Part shown: positions 35,563 through 43,947 of the stretch, piece by piece
Position numbering within the stretch: the first letter of the stretch is position 1
Layout of the letters: each line of letters begins with the position of its first letter
Assembly (NCBI RefSeq): GCF_030814655.1
Contig: NZ_JAUSVK010000001.1
Location: forward strand, 4,719,001 to 4,783,000
Direction of reading: 5' to 3'
DNA from: Labrys monachus
Lineage (GTDB): Bacteria > Pseudomonadota > Alphaproteobacteria > Rhizobiales > Labraceae
DNA: 64,000 nt
The notes under the pieces: model-generated
The model's input: the letters and a program-made list of their open reading frames with translations, nothing else
What the model was told of the DNA's origin: nothing
The model's database searches: none
Made by a program: the position numbers and the translations under genes

Positions 35563-37384
35563 GTTTCTTCCCCAATTCTTCGACGGTAACAAAATGATCC
35601 TGCGCCACCGGGCGAAGCGGCAGCGTCTCGATGATTGCGCCGCCCGCGAAGGCGCGGCGCGAGGCTTCGTTCTCGCAATCCATCGGCAGGAGCACGGTGA
35701 CCGTGGTGCCCTGCCCGACGAGGCTTTCGACCTCCATGCGCCCGCCATGGAGCTGGGCCAACCCCTTGACGACGGAGAGGCCGAGCCCCGTGCCCTCATA
35801 GGTGCGCTCGTAATCCTTGGACGGCTTGCCGGCGGTCGACTGGAAGAAGGCTTCGCCGAGGCGCGGAACATCCTCCCGGGCGACGCCGACGCCGTCATCG
35901 GCCACGAAGAGGGCGACACCGTGCTTTTCCTGCCGGGCGCCGATGGTGACGTGCCCGCCCCGCTTGGTGAATTTGAGCGCGTTCGACATCAGGTTGAGGT
36001 AGATCTGCCGGCAGGCCCGCTTGTCGGCGATGATCGGCGGCATGTCAGGGTTCATGGCCATTTCGAGGGAGATGCCCAGTTCCTGCGCCTTGAGCAGCAG
36101 GATGTTGCGGCAGTTCTCGACGAGATCGCGCAGCGAGAAGGATTCGGCCACCAGTTCGAAACTGCCGCTCTCGATCTTCGACATGTCGAGGATGCCGTTG
36201 ACCATGGACAGGAGATGGTGGCCGCTGTCGTGGATCAGGCCGGCATATTCGTGCCGCCGCTCGGCCGACAGCCGCATCATCTCCTCGTTGAGCATCAGTT
36301 CCGAAAAGCCGATGATGGCGTTCAGCGGCGTGCGCAATTCATGGCTCATCGTCGCCAGGAAGCGGCTCTTGGCTGCATTGGCCTTCTCCGCCTCGATCTT
36401 GGCGTCGATGAGCTGGTGCTCATAGGCCTTGCGGTCGGTGATGTCCTGCATCACCGCCACCGTCTGGCGCTCGTCGTCCTCGCCGAGCGGGCGGCAGCGC
36501 ATCTCGACCCACAGGAAGGTCGGCGCGCCCTCGCCCTTGCGGCGCAGCCGGAACTCGACGACGGAGCCCAGCCCGTCCATTTCCGCGCTGGAGAGGGCCG
36601 AGAGATAGGCCGGGCGGTCGGCGATGTGGACATGGTCGAACAGTCCCTGGCCGAGGAGGTCGGCCGGCTCGACGCCGAGCAGGGCCTGGGAAGCCGGCGA
36701 GGCGTAGACCACCTGCCCGCGCTTGCCGTGGCGGGTCACGAGGTCGCTGATGTTCTCCGCCAGCAGGGTGTAGCGCGCCTCGCCCGACTTGACGAGTTGG
36801 CGGTCGTAGCGGCGAAGGCGCAACTCGACGAGCACGATGGCGCCGGCGGCGTTGATCGCCAGCAGCGCGCCGAGGCCGTCGAGCAGGCGCCCGGCGGCGG
36901 AGGCGGGAGGCTGGATCGGATGGCCGGACAGCAGGATGGCGATGGCGGCCGCGCTCGCCAGCATCGCGGCGCGCACCACGATGTTGCGGGCTCCCGTGAG
37001 CATGGCGACGAGGGGCACCGTCATCAGCGTGACCAGCGCCAGGCCGGCATGCCCTCCCTCCTGCCATCCCGTCAGGATCGAGAAGCCGCACAGCGCGAGA
37101 GCGGCGAGCAGGGCCGCGACGTCGAGGCGCCCCGTCGTCGACAGCCGCCACACGATGCCGAGCAGCGACGCGGACAGCATCATCAGCGTGCCGGCCGCCA
37201 TGTTCGGGCCGCCATAGATCGCCAGGAAGGGCGGTACGAGGAGCAGTCCGGACAAGGCCGTGGCCAGGAGCATGGCGATGAAGGCGCCGTGCCGCGCCCC
37301 CGTCGAGGGGTCAGCCTTGGCCGAGCCGTGGACCAACCGTTCCACGGACGCCTTTGCAGAAATGAACCAATCAAACTGACGCAA
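35555..37384 (-). CDS. multi-pass PAS sensor histidine kinase, DivJ-like
   Basis: A 609-residue kinase with about five or six N-terminal membrane helices (residues 30-185), a PAS domain (about 200-325) and a HisKA/HATPase core with SHELRTPLNAIIGFSELM, NLMSNALKFT, DDGVGV and GTGLGLSV. The HisKA pattern is that of the PleC/DivJ/PdhS group. The multi-pass N-terminus, and the neighbouring peptidoglycan-binding and DUF1491 genes, fit DivJ, the kinase for DivK in alphaproteobacterial cell-cycle control. The assignment rests on layout and neighbours. No divK is in the window. Confidence 0.78.
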   Translation of the reverse strand: MRQFDWFISAKASVERLVHGSAKADPSTGARHGAFIAMLLATALSGLLLVPPFLAIYGGPNMAAGTLMMLSASLLGIVWRLSTTGRLDVAALLAALALCGFSILTGWQEGGHAGLALVTLMTVPLVAMLTGARNIVVRAAMLASAAAIAILLSGHPIQPPASAAGRLLDGLGALLAINAAGAIVLVELRLRRYDRQLVKSGEARYTLLAENISDLVTRHGKRGQVVYASPASQALLGVEPADLLGQGLFDHVHIADRPAYLSALSSAEMDGLGSVVEFRLRRKGEGAPTFLWVEMRCRPLGEDDERQTVAVMQDITDRKAYEHQLIDAKIEAEKANAAKSRFLATMSHELRTPLNAIIGFSELMLNEEMMRLSAERRHEYAGLIHDSGHHLLSMVNGILDMSKIESGSFELVAESFSLRDLVENCRNILLLKAQELGISLEMAMNPDMPPIIADKRACRQIYLNLMSNALKFTKRGGHVTIGARQEKHGVALFVADDGVGVAREDVPRLGEAFFQSTAGKPSKDYERTYEGTGLGLSVVKGLAQLHGGRMEVESLVGQGTTVTVLLPMDCENEASRRAFAGGAIIETLPLRPVAQDHFVTVEELGKKRA

Positions 37385-37710
37385 CGCCCCGGCACGGCCT
37401 ACTGGGCCGCGCTCCCTACCATGACTGAGGGACCATGGCAGGGGCTCTTTAAATGAAACCTAAGAGAACAGGCCCGCAACGGCGTTCCTCCCCGCAAAAG
37501 CGGCGGAGTGGGCCGCAACCCACGAACATGGTGAACGAAACCTCAATCGCAGCCGATGCGGGCGCCCTCGTCCCTGCAAATCCGCCGCCGACGGCCCGCG
37601 GTTAACCATTTCTTCACTTTGGGAGCGCCCGCGGCGGGGCACGCGCGCGCCTATGCTAGACTGAGTGTTATCGCAGATCCTGGCACAGGCCCGTCCGTGG
37701 AGCGTCCGGC
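37385..37710. other. divergent promoter region
   Basis: About 325 bases between the DivJ-like kinase and the DUF5330 gene, transcribed apart. A lower-GC stretch at 37595-37620 (AACCATTTCTTCAC) may contain a promoter. No ORF was found convincing. Confidence 0.4.
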
Positions 37711-38007
37711 GTGTTCTTCATCTTCCGCATGATCTTCTGGATGATCGTCGTCATGCTGGTGCTGCCGTCGCCGCGGACGACGTCGGACCGGCGGGAGGAA
37801 CTGTCCGTGCATGCCCTGGCGTCGCAGGCGGCCGCCGCCGCGACCTCCTACTGCGTTGCGAATGCCCAGACCTGCATGGCGGGCCTGGAGACGGTCCGCT
37901 CGCTCGCCGCCCCGCCCGACAAGGCGGTCCAGCGCGATGCCAGGCCGCGGGACGGGGCGCCCTCCCCGGCGATCGCCCTTCCGCCGCCTCGCCCTGTCAT
38001 TCCCTGA
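37711..38007 (+). CDS. DUF5330-like small membrane protein
   Basis: A 98-residue protein with an N-terminal helix (FFIFRMIFWMIVVMLVLP) and a pair of Cys in the mature part (TSYCVANAQTCMAGLE). It resembles the DUF5330 family, which lies next to sufE in many rhizobia. The start is GTG with GGAG nine bases upstream. Likely located in the periplasm. Function unknown. Confidence 0.65.
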   Translation: MFFIFRMIFWMIVVMLVLPSPRTTSDRREELSVHALASQAAAAATSYCVANAQTCMAGLETVRSLAAPPDKAVQRDARPRDGAPSPAIALPPPRPVIP

Positions 38008-38081
38008 GAAGCCGGCATGCCCCGGCAACAAGTTCCCGGCCCCCTTTGTCTTCGGGACGGCACAGCCCTATATGCATCGCC

Positions 38082-38516
38082 ATGAGCACGACCGACATTA
38101 GCGACATCATCGAAAACTTCGACGTCCTCGACGATTGGGAAGACCGCTACCGCTACCTGATCGAACTCGGCCGCACGCTGGAGCCGCTGCCCGAGGAGGC
38201 TCGCATTCCTGCCAACAAGGTGCAGGGCTGCGTCAGCCAGGTCTGGCTGGTGACACGCTGGCAGGACCGCCGCGCCTCCTTCGTCTGCGACAGCGACGCC
38301 CATATCGTGCGGGGCCTGCTCGCCATCCTCGTGTCGGTCTATGCCGGGCACACCGCTTCCGAAATCCTGGACATCGACGCCCTCGCGGTGTTCCGGCAAT
38401 TGCAGCTCCAGGAGCATCTGACGCCGCAACGCTCCAACGGGCTCAGATCCTTCGTCGACCGCATCCGCAGCGACGCCCGCCAGATGCTGGCGCGAGGCGA
38501 AGCCCAGGGCGCCTAG
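38082..38516 (+). CDS. sufE: sulfur acceptor protein SufE
   Basis: A 144-residue SufE. It takes persulfide sulfur from the cysteine desulfurase SufS and stimulates Fe-S cluster assembly. The acceptor Cys50 sits in the signature NKVQGCVSQVW, and the N-terminal LDDWEDRYRYLIELG and later VYAGHT match the family. The sufBCDS operon is not nearby, as is common for the stand-alone SufE of rhizobia. The start is set by homology; the longer frame upstream to 37665 belongs to another reading. Confidence 0.92.
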   Translation: MSTTDISDIIENFDVLDDWEDRYRYLIELGRTLEPLPEEARIPANKVQGCVSQVWLVTRWQDRRASFVCDSDAHIVRGLLAILVSVYAGHTASEILDIDALAVFRQLQLQEHLTPQRSNGLRSFVDRIRSDARQMLARGEAQGA

Positions 38517-38654
38517 ACGCGAGGGTTCAGATACGGCAGGGTAGACTTTCCGTATCGACTTGGCGTCGACTCGCGCGCCGAAAACTATAGTTGCAGAGGG
38601 AGATCTGTTCTTCTCCAGGTAGCATCGGCGTCGATTTCATCGTTCTCCGACGCC

Positions 38655-38682
38655 AAAAAGCCGAACGCTCCGCGTCCGGCTT
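38655..38682 (-). terminator. rho-independent terminator of mucR
   Basis: On the minus strand AAGCCG-G-ACGC-GGA-GCGT-T-CGGCTT followed by TTT. It is a nearly perfect stem of 11 pairs including one G-T pair, 25 bases after the mucR stop codon. Confidence 0.75.
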
Positions 38683-38707
38683 GGATGGCGTCATCGCCCG
38701 CGGCGGC

Positions 38708-39127
38708 TCACCGCCCTTTCCGACGACGCTGCTGGCCGAGCCCCATCTGCTTGGCGAGGTTCGAGCGAGCCTGTGCATAATTCGGGGCGACCATGGGATA
38801 ATCTGCAGGAAGACCCCATTTCTCCCGGTATTCCTCCGGCGAGATATTATACTGGGTCCGCAGGTGACGCTTCAACGACTTGAACTTCTTGCCATCCTCG
38901 AGGCAGATGATGTAGTCCGGCGTGACCGACTTCTTGACGGGAACCGCAGGCTTCGGCGCCTCGGCCGGCATTTCCTGGACACCGCTGGTAATACGTTGCA
39001 GAGCGCCATGCACCTCGTTGATCAAGCCGGGCAAATCCGACGCCGCAACTGAATTGTTGCTGACATAGGCCGACACGATATCTGCCGCTAGCTCGATAAA
39101 GTTGGCGTTGAGTGATCCATCGCTCAT
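38708..39127 (-). CDS. mucR: MucR/Ros-family transcriptional regulator with reduced zinc-binding site
   Basis: A 139-residue regulator of the Ros/MucR family, which silences AT-rich promoters for exopolysaccharide, motility and cell-cycle genes. The DNA-binding region DYIICLEDGKKFKSLKRHLRTQYN is plain, as is PADYPMVAPNYA. In Ros the zinc ligands are Cys, Cys, His, His; here the second Cys is Asp78 and the last His position is Tyr93 with Gln92 beside it, so only Cys75 and His88 remain. Similar zinc-free homologues are known in Mesorhizobium and still bind DNA. A 650-base AT-rich upstream region may hold its own operators, since MucR proteins autoregulate. Confidence 0.9.
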   Translation of the reverse strand: MSDGSLNANFIELAADIVSAYVSNNSVAASDLPGLINEVHGALQRITSGVQEMPAEAPKPAVPVKKSVTPDYIICLEDGKKFKSLKRHLRTQYNISPEEYREKWGLPADYPMVAPNYAQARSNLAKQMGLGQQRRRKGR

Positions 39128-39776
39128 GGGGAAATCGGCTTTCTTTCTCGGTCTGATTTAACTTAATTTGAACCCGAGGCCGCATCACCACTACATTCCT
39201 CGACAGCAGTGAGTGCCATAATTCGTCTCGCAAAACTAGAATCACGAATTCCGAACTGAGCCCCGATCTAGGCTTCCAAGATTTATCAATCAAGGTCTTT
39301 CGAAAGACAAGGCCTAATTTCACATTCAAACAATCCTGTTTACTGCTGCAAAAGCATCGTCCGCTTATGTAAGCCACAAAGCTGTCACGAGGCGCCTTTT
39401 CCCTTCGCGAGCGGATCACAGGCGCTCGACAGCCCTCGGGCTTGTCAATATTGATTCTAAACAGCCCCCGGCGCTAAAGAAGATACAAAATCTGCGATTT
39501 TTGAGTAATTTATGGGAAGAAAACTGCGGTTCCCGTTACGCATCCTGATGGAAGGAAAAGCACGCTTCCGCTGCGACACGCCCGTGATTTTCACAAAATT
39601 ACAATGTATTTTCAAAATCGGCGGGATTGTCGCGCACGGAGAATTGTATGGGCCGCCTCGGCACCCTATCTATAGGAACATCCAGCAAAGCCGCGGACGC
39701 TGACAGCATGAATCACCGCAGGGGCTGATTTGTTGAAGTGTAGAAGCGCTTTGCGGCGAAATATGGGGATCCCATC
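39128..39776. other. AT-rich intergenic region between mucR and msrB
   Basis: About 650 bases, markedly AT-rich from 39150 to 39640, with no convincing gene. It contains a perfect 14-base palindrome GTCTTTCGAAAGAC (39295-39308) and a short stem AAAATC-TGC-GATTTT at 39487-39501 followed by T residues. Two reading frames on either strand lack ribosome binding sites. It likely holds the divergent mucR and msrB promoters and MucR binding sites. Confidence 0.5.
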
Positions 39777-40184
39777 GTGCAGGACAGGAAAATCACCAAG
39801 TCGGACGCCGAGTGGCGGGCGCAGCTGAGCCCGGAGCAATATCGAATCACGCGCGAGCACGGCACCGAGCGGGCCTTCACCGGGCCTTTCTGGAATTCGA
39901 AGGACAGGGGCACCTATTCCTGCGTCTGCTGCGGGGAGGACCTCTTCCGCTCCGACACGAAATTCGATTCCGGCTGCGGGTGGCCGAGCTATTTCGAGCC
40001 GGTTCGCCCTGATGCGGTCGTGGAACTGGAGGACCGGGCCTTCGGCATGCGTCGGATCGAGATCCGCTGTGCCGCCTGCGACGCCCATCTCGGCCATGTC
40101 TTTCCTGACGGGCCGAAGCCGACGGGGCTGCGCTACTGCATCAACGGCCACTCGATGACCTTCACGCCCGACGGCGCCGCGTAA
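39777..40184 (+). CDS. msrB: peptide-methionine (R)-S-oxide reductase
   Basis: A 135-residue MsrB that reduces the R form of methionine sulfoxide in proteins. The structural zinc is bound by two CxxC pairs (Cys49/Cys52 and Cys98/Cys101). The catalytic Cys121 is in RYCINGHSM, and GCGWPSYF and HLGHVF are typical. The start is GTG at 39777 with GGGGA eight bases upstream. No msrA is nearby. Confidence 0.94.
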   Translation: MQDRKITKSDAEWRAQLSPEQYRITREHGTERAFTGPFWNSKDRGTYSCVCCGEDLFRSDTKFDSGCGWPSYFEPVRPDAVVELEDRAFGMRRIEIRCAACDAHLGHVFPDGPKPTGLRYCINGHSMTFTPDGAA

Positions 40185-40341
40185 CCGGCGGCGGGCAAGA
40201 CCTGCCGGGCGGGACGAGGTCGATCGCCGAAACGGCCGCCCCGCCCGCAGGCCGTGCTTCTGCGGCCCGGCGACGAGCCCGGATCTCCCGGTGCCTCGCC
40301 GGGCCTCGCGTCTCCACTCACTCCAGGACCGATTCCGCACC

Positions 40342-42453
40342 ATGCCTTTTCCGACATCGCTCCCCGCTCCCCTCGCCGAAAAGCGGCCGACCCGCCGCGT
40401 CGTCCACGGCATTGCGCTGGAGGACGACTATGCCTGGCTGCGGGCCGACAATTGGCAGGAGGTCCTGCGCGACGGCACCACGCTGCCGGACGACATCCGC
40501 AAGCATCTGGAAGCGGAAAACCGCTATGCGGAAGCGATGCTGGCGCCGGGAGCGGCGCTGCGCGCCGCTCTGTTCGAGGAACTGAAAGGCCGCATCAAGG
40601 CCGACGACGCCTCGGTTCCGGCACCGGACGGGCCCTATGACTATTACTCGCGCTTCCGCGCGGGCGGGCAGCACCGCATCCATTGCCGCCGCCCGCGGGG
40701 CGGCGGGGACGACGCGGAGGTCGTCCTGCTCGACGGCGATGCGCTTGCCGAAGGAAAGAGCTTCTTCAGCCTCGGCGGCCTGGCCCCTTCGCCGGACCAT
40801 CGCCTGATCGCCTGGAGCAGCGACGACACCGGCTCCGAATTCTACCGCGCCCGCGTCCTGGACACGCAGACCGGCGAGAACCTCGCCGACGACGTGCCCG
40901 ATACGGGTGGCGGCGTGGTCTGGCGTACCGACGGGGCCGCCTTCCTCTATGTGCGGGTCGATGCCAATCATCGTCCCTCCAGCGTGTGGGAACATCGCCT
41001 CGGCACCTCCGCAGGCGAGGACCGCCTCGTCTATGACGAGCCCGATGCGGGCATGTTCGTGGGTCTGTCGCAGACGCAGTCGCGCCGCTTCGCCGTGATC
41101 TCCGTCCACGACCATGAAACGTCCGAAGCGCGGCTGATCGACCTCGCCTCGCCGGGCGGCGAGCCCCTCCTGATCGAGCCGCGCGAACAAGGCATCGAAT
41201 ATGAGGTCGAGCACCGGCCCGGGCCCGGCGGCGAGGATCGGCTCTTCATCCTCACCAATGCGGACGGCGCCGAGGATTTCAAGATCGTCACCGCTCCCCT
41301 CGCCTCCCCGGGGCGGGCGGGGTGGAAGGATCTCATCGTCCACAAGCCGGGCCGTCTGGTGCTGAGCATGGCCGTCTTTTCCGCCTGGCTCGTCAGGCTG
41401 GAGCGGGAGGAGGGCCTGCCGCGCATCGTGATCCGCGCCCTCGGCGACGACGCCGAGCACGCCATCGCCTTCGACGAGGCCGCCTATGCGCTGGCACTCG
41501 ATGCGGGCGCGGAATTCGACACCGACATGATCCGCTTCGTCTATTCCTCGATGACGACGCCGGCGGAGACGTGGGACTACGACATGGCGACGCAGACGCG
41601 GACCCTGCGCAAGCGCCAGGACGTGCCCAGCGGCCACGACAGATCCCTCTATGTGACGCGCCGCGTCTTCGCGCCGGCCGCCGACGGGGAGACCGTTCCC
41701 GTCACCCTGCTTCACCGCCGGACGACGCCGCTCGACGGATCCGCCCCGCTCCTGCTCTACGGCTACGGCGCCTACGGCATTTCGATGCCGGCCCAGTTCT
41801 CGACCAACGCGCTGTCGCTGGTCGATCGAGGCTTCGTCTACGCCATCGCCCATATTCGCGGCGGCACCGAGAAGGGGCGACGCTGGTATCGGGAGGGCAA
41901 GCTCGCCCTCAAGCCGAACAGCTTCCGCGACTTCATCGCCGCCGGCGAATTCCTCGCCCGGGAGAAGGTGACCGCGCGCGGACGCATCGTCGCCCATGGC
42001 GGCTCGGCGGGCGGCATGCTGATGGGGGCGGTCGCCAACATGGCGCCGGATCTCTTCGGCGCGATCGTCGCCGAGGTGCCCTTCGTCGACGTACTCGTCA
42101 CCATGCTCGACGACACCCTGCCGCTGACGCCGCCCGAATGGCAGGAATGGGGCAATCCCATCGAGGACGAGGCGGCGTTCAGGACGATCCTCTCCTACAG
42201 CCCGATCGAGAATGTCGCCGCCCGGACGTATCCGCCGATGCTCGTCCTCGCCGGCCTCAGCGATCCGCGCGTGACCTATTGGGAACCCGCCAAATGGGTC
42301 GCCCGCCTGCGGGAAAAGAAGGCGGGAGACAATCCGGTGATCTTCCGGATCAACATGGAATCAGGCCATGGCGGCGCCTCCGGGCGGTTCGAACGCCTGC
42401 GGGAGGTGGCGCTCGTCCAGGCCTTCGCGCTGCAGGCCGTGGACGCGGCATAG
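40342..42453 (+). CDS. ptrB: oligopeptidase B (S9A prolyl oligopeptidase family)
   Basis: A 703-residue serine peptidase that cuts short peptides after Arg or Lys. An N-terminal beta-propeller gates a C-terminal alpha/beta hydrolase domain. The nucleophile Ser is in GGSAGGMLMG, the acid in GLSDPRVTYWEP, and the catalytic His in ESGHGGASGRF. The pattern YGYGAYGISM is typical of the family. The start at 40342 begins MPFPTSLPAPLAEKRPTRR, the usual position. It follows msrB on the same strand with a 158-base gap. Confidence 0.92.
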   Translation: MPFPTSLPAPLAEKRPTRRVVHGIALEDDYAWLRADNWQEVLRDGTTLPDDIRKHLEAENRYAEAMLAPGAALRAALFEELKGRIKADDASVPAPDGPYDYYSRFRAGGQHRIHCRRPRGGGDDAEVVLLDGDALAEGKSFFSLGGLAPSPDHRLIAWSSDDTGSEFYRARVLDTQTGENLADDVPDTGGGVVWRTDGAAFLYVRVDANHRPSSVWEHRLGTSAGEDRLVYDEPDAGMFVGLSQTQSRRFAVISVHDHETSEARLIDLASPGGEPLLIEPREQGIEYEVEHRPGPGGEDRLFILTNADGAEDFKIVTAPLASPGRAGWKDLIVHKPGRLVLSMAVFSAWLVRLEREEGLPRIVIRALGDDAEHAIAFDEAAYALALDAGAEFDTDMIRFVYSSMTTPAETWDYDMATQTRTLRKRQDVPSGHDRSLYVTRRVFAPAADGETVPVTLLHRRTTPLDGSAPLLLYGYGAYGISMPAQFSTNALSLVDRGFVYAIAHIRGGTEKGRRWYREGKLALKPNSFRDFIAAGEFLAREKVTARGRIVAHGGSAGGMLMGAVANMAPDLFGAIVAEVPFVDVLVTMLDDTLPLTPPEWQEWGNPIEDEAAFRTILSYSPIENVAARTYPPMLVLAGLSDPRVTYWEPAKWVARLREKKAGDNPVIFRINMESGHGGASGRFERLREVALVQAFALQAVDAA

Positions 42454-42760
42454 ATCCCGTGCGGCGGGGTCTCAGAGGGTGGCGGGCAGAACGGGCGCAC
42501 TGCCGCCGGACCGTGTCCGGGCGGGAAATCCGCCCTCCCCGGCGATGGCCTGGGAACTTCGAGGAAGCCGGCGCGTTGGGAAAATCAGGCCCGGATCGAG
42601 CCGGGAGGGCCATGCGTCGGCCCCCCACTTTTCGCCCGCATAGCCCACCAAAATGGTTCCCTTCTTCGGCCAACGCGCTTAAGTTTCGCCGCCGATGGCT
42701 GCTTTCAGCCTTCCCGCCCATCCGTTTTACGGGCGCTCATGCCACTTCAAGAGGAACGCC
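42454..42760. other. intergenic region upstream of the superoxide dismutase gene
   Basis: About 300 bases. No terminator after ptrB was found. The 42640-42700 segment, with lower GC, may contain the sod promoter. No gene seen. Confidence 0.4.
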
Positions 42761-43360
42761 ATGTCCTTCACGCTTCCCGATTTGCCCTATTCCTATGATG
42801 CGCTTGCCCCCTACATGTCGCGCGAGACGCTGGAATATCATCACGACAAGCATCACCTCGCCTATGTGAACAACGGCAACAACCTGATCAAAGGCACGGA
42901 GTGGGAAGGCAAGAGCCTGGAGGAGATCGTCAAGGGTTCGTTCGGCAAGAATGCCGGCCTCTTCAACAATGCCGGCCAGCACTACAACCATCTCCATTTC
43001 TGGAAGTGGCTGAAGCCGAACGGCGGCGGCGCCATCCCGGGCGAGCTTGAAAAGGCCATCGTCGACGGGTTCGGTTCGGTGGAGAAGGCCAAGGAAGATT
43101 TCATCCAGGCCGGCGTCACGCAGTTCGGCTCCGGCTGGGCGTGGCTGGCGGTCAAGGACGGCAAGGTCATCGTCGTCAAGACCCCGAACGGCGAGAGCCC
43201 GCTGGTGCACGGCGCCGCGCCGATCCTCGGCGTCGACGTCTGGGAGCACTCCTACTACATCGATTATCGCAACCGGCGCCCCGACTACCTCAAGGCCTTC
43301 GTCGAGAACCTCGTCAATTGGGAGTATGTGGCGGAATTGTACGGCGCCGCGACCAAATAA
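42761..43360 (+). CDS. sodB: superoxide dismutase (Fe/Mn family, probably Fe)
   Basis: A 199-residue cytoplasmic superoxide dismutase. Metal ligands are His27 (ETLEYHHDKHH), His77 (QHYNHLHFW), and Asp and His in DVWEHSYYIDY. The AGQHYNHLHFWKWLKPNGGG segment, with Gln before the second His in the active-site position, fits the iron-preferring group of rhizobia, though metal choice is not certain. GAGGAACGCC precedes the ATG at 42761. A terminator hairpin follows at 43389. Confidence 0.93.
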   Translation: MSFTLPDLPYSYDALAPYMSRETLEYHHDKHHLAYVNNGNNLIKGTEWEGKSLEEIVKGSFGKNAGLFNNAGQHYNHLHFWKWLKPNGGGAIPGELEKAIVDGFGSVEKAKEDFIQAGVTQFGSGWAWLAVKDGKVIVVKTPNGESPLVHGAAPILGVDVWEHSYYIDYRNRRPDYLKAFVENLVNWEYVAELYGAATK

Positions 43361-43388
43361 GCAGAGCGGCCGCTCTGTCCGATCCGCG

Positions 43389-43421
43389 AAGGCGGGGCCC
43401 TGCGGCTCCGCCTTTGTCTTG
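43389..43421 (+). terminator. rho-independent terminator of the superoxide dismutase gene
   Basis: AAGGCGG-g-GCC-CTGC-GGC-t-CCGCCTT followed by TGTCTTG. It has ten base pairs with one G-T or bulge step and a moderately T-rich tail. It starts 29 bases after the stop codon. Confidence 0.65.
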
Positions 43422-43654
43422 TCTCCGCCGCCCTTCGGAGCGGCGACGTCTTCAAGCCGCCGCTGCATTATTCCTTCGAGGAGCAGAGCTCGCTCCGGCC
43501 GGCGATCGCGCAGGGATTGTACCTCTGGCACGGGGGATCGCGGGGATTGCCGGAATACGCCGGAAAAGGGCCTGGCCCAAGCCTGCTACGCATGGCTCGG
43601 ATAGCAGCCATGCAAACTAAGCATTTGTTTATTGTGCGGCGCACACTAAACTAA

Positions 43655-43757
43655 GCCTTGTCAGACGGCGCGGATTTGTTCCCCGTCTGATAGCCCTCCT
43701 TGGGCGTTTCCTCCCTAGACTTGGGCCGCAGCGCAAGCTGCGGCCTCTTTCTTTTTC
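43655..43757 (+). ncRNA. candidate AbcR (alpha-r15)-like trans-acting small RNA
   Basis: Between two genes, and closed by a strong terminator, lies a sequence with two hairpins joined by a single-stranded CCTCC-rich stretch. Hairpin 1 is TCAGACGG/CCGTCTGA (43661-43690). The linker contains CCCTCCTTGGGCG and CCTCCCTAGACTTG, both anti-Shine-Dalgarno-like. This layout and the sequence around the second motif resemble AbcR RNAs of rhizobia, which repress ABC-transporter mRNAs. The 5' end is a guess. sodB has its own terminator upstream, so this needs a separate promoter. Not verified against Rfam. Confidence 0.5.
43724..43757 (+). terminator. strong rho-independent terminator (end of the candidate small RNA)
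   Basis: A perfect 9-base stem GGCCGCAGC/GCTGCGGCC closed by a GCAA tetraloop and followed by TCTTTCTTTTTC. It is the best terminator in the window. It does not belong to sodB, which has its own. Confidence 0.8.
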
Positions 43758-43947
43758 AGGGACGCCCCCCCGGCGCGTGCCGGATGAACGGTTGTAGCGC
43801 AGGTCCGGGCCGCTGGCCACCCCGCATATTCGCCGGGGCTGCAGGAGACGCATGCCCCCCTGCGAGGGCCTCCCGGCTTGCGCTTTGGGCTGTCAAGCAG
43901 CTGCAAAGCCGCGTATCAGGGCGCAAATCATCTGGCGGATTGCTGTC

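Noticed and set aside
43852-43947. Upstream extension of murJ to 43852
   Set aside because: The added 32 residues are Cys/Ala-rich and precede the conserved MLKNIL beginning, which coincides with a TTG codon with a reasonable ribosome binding site.
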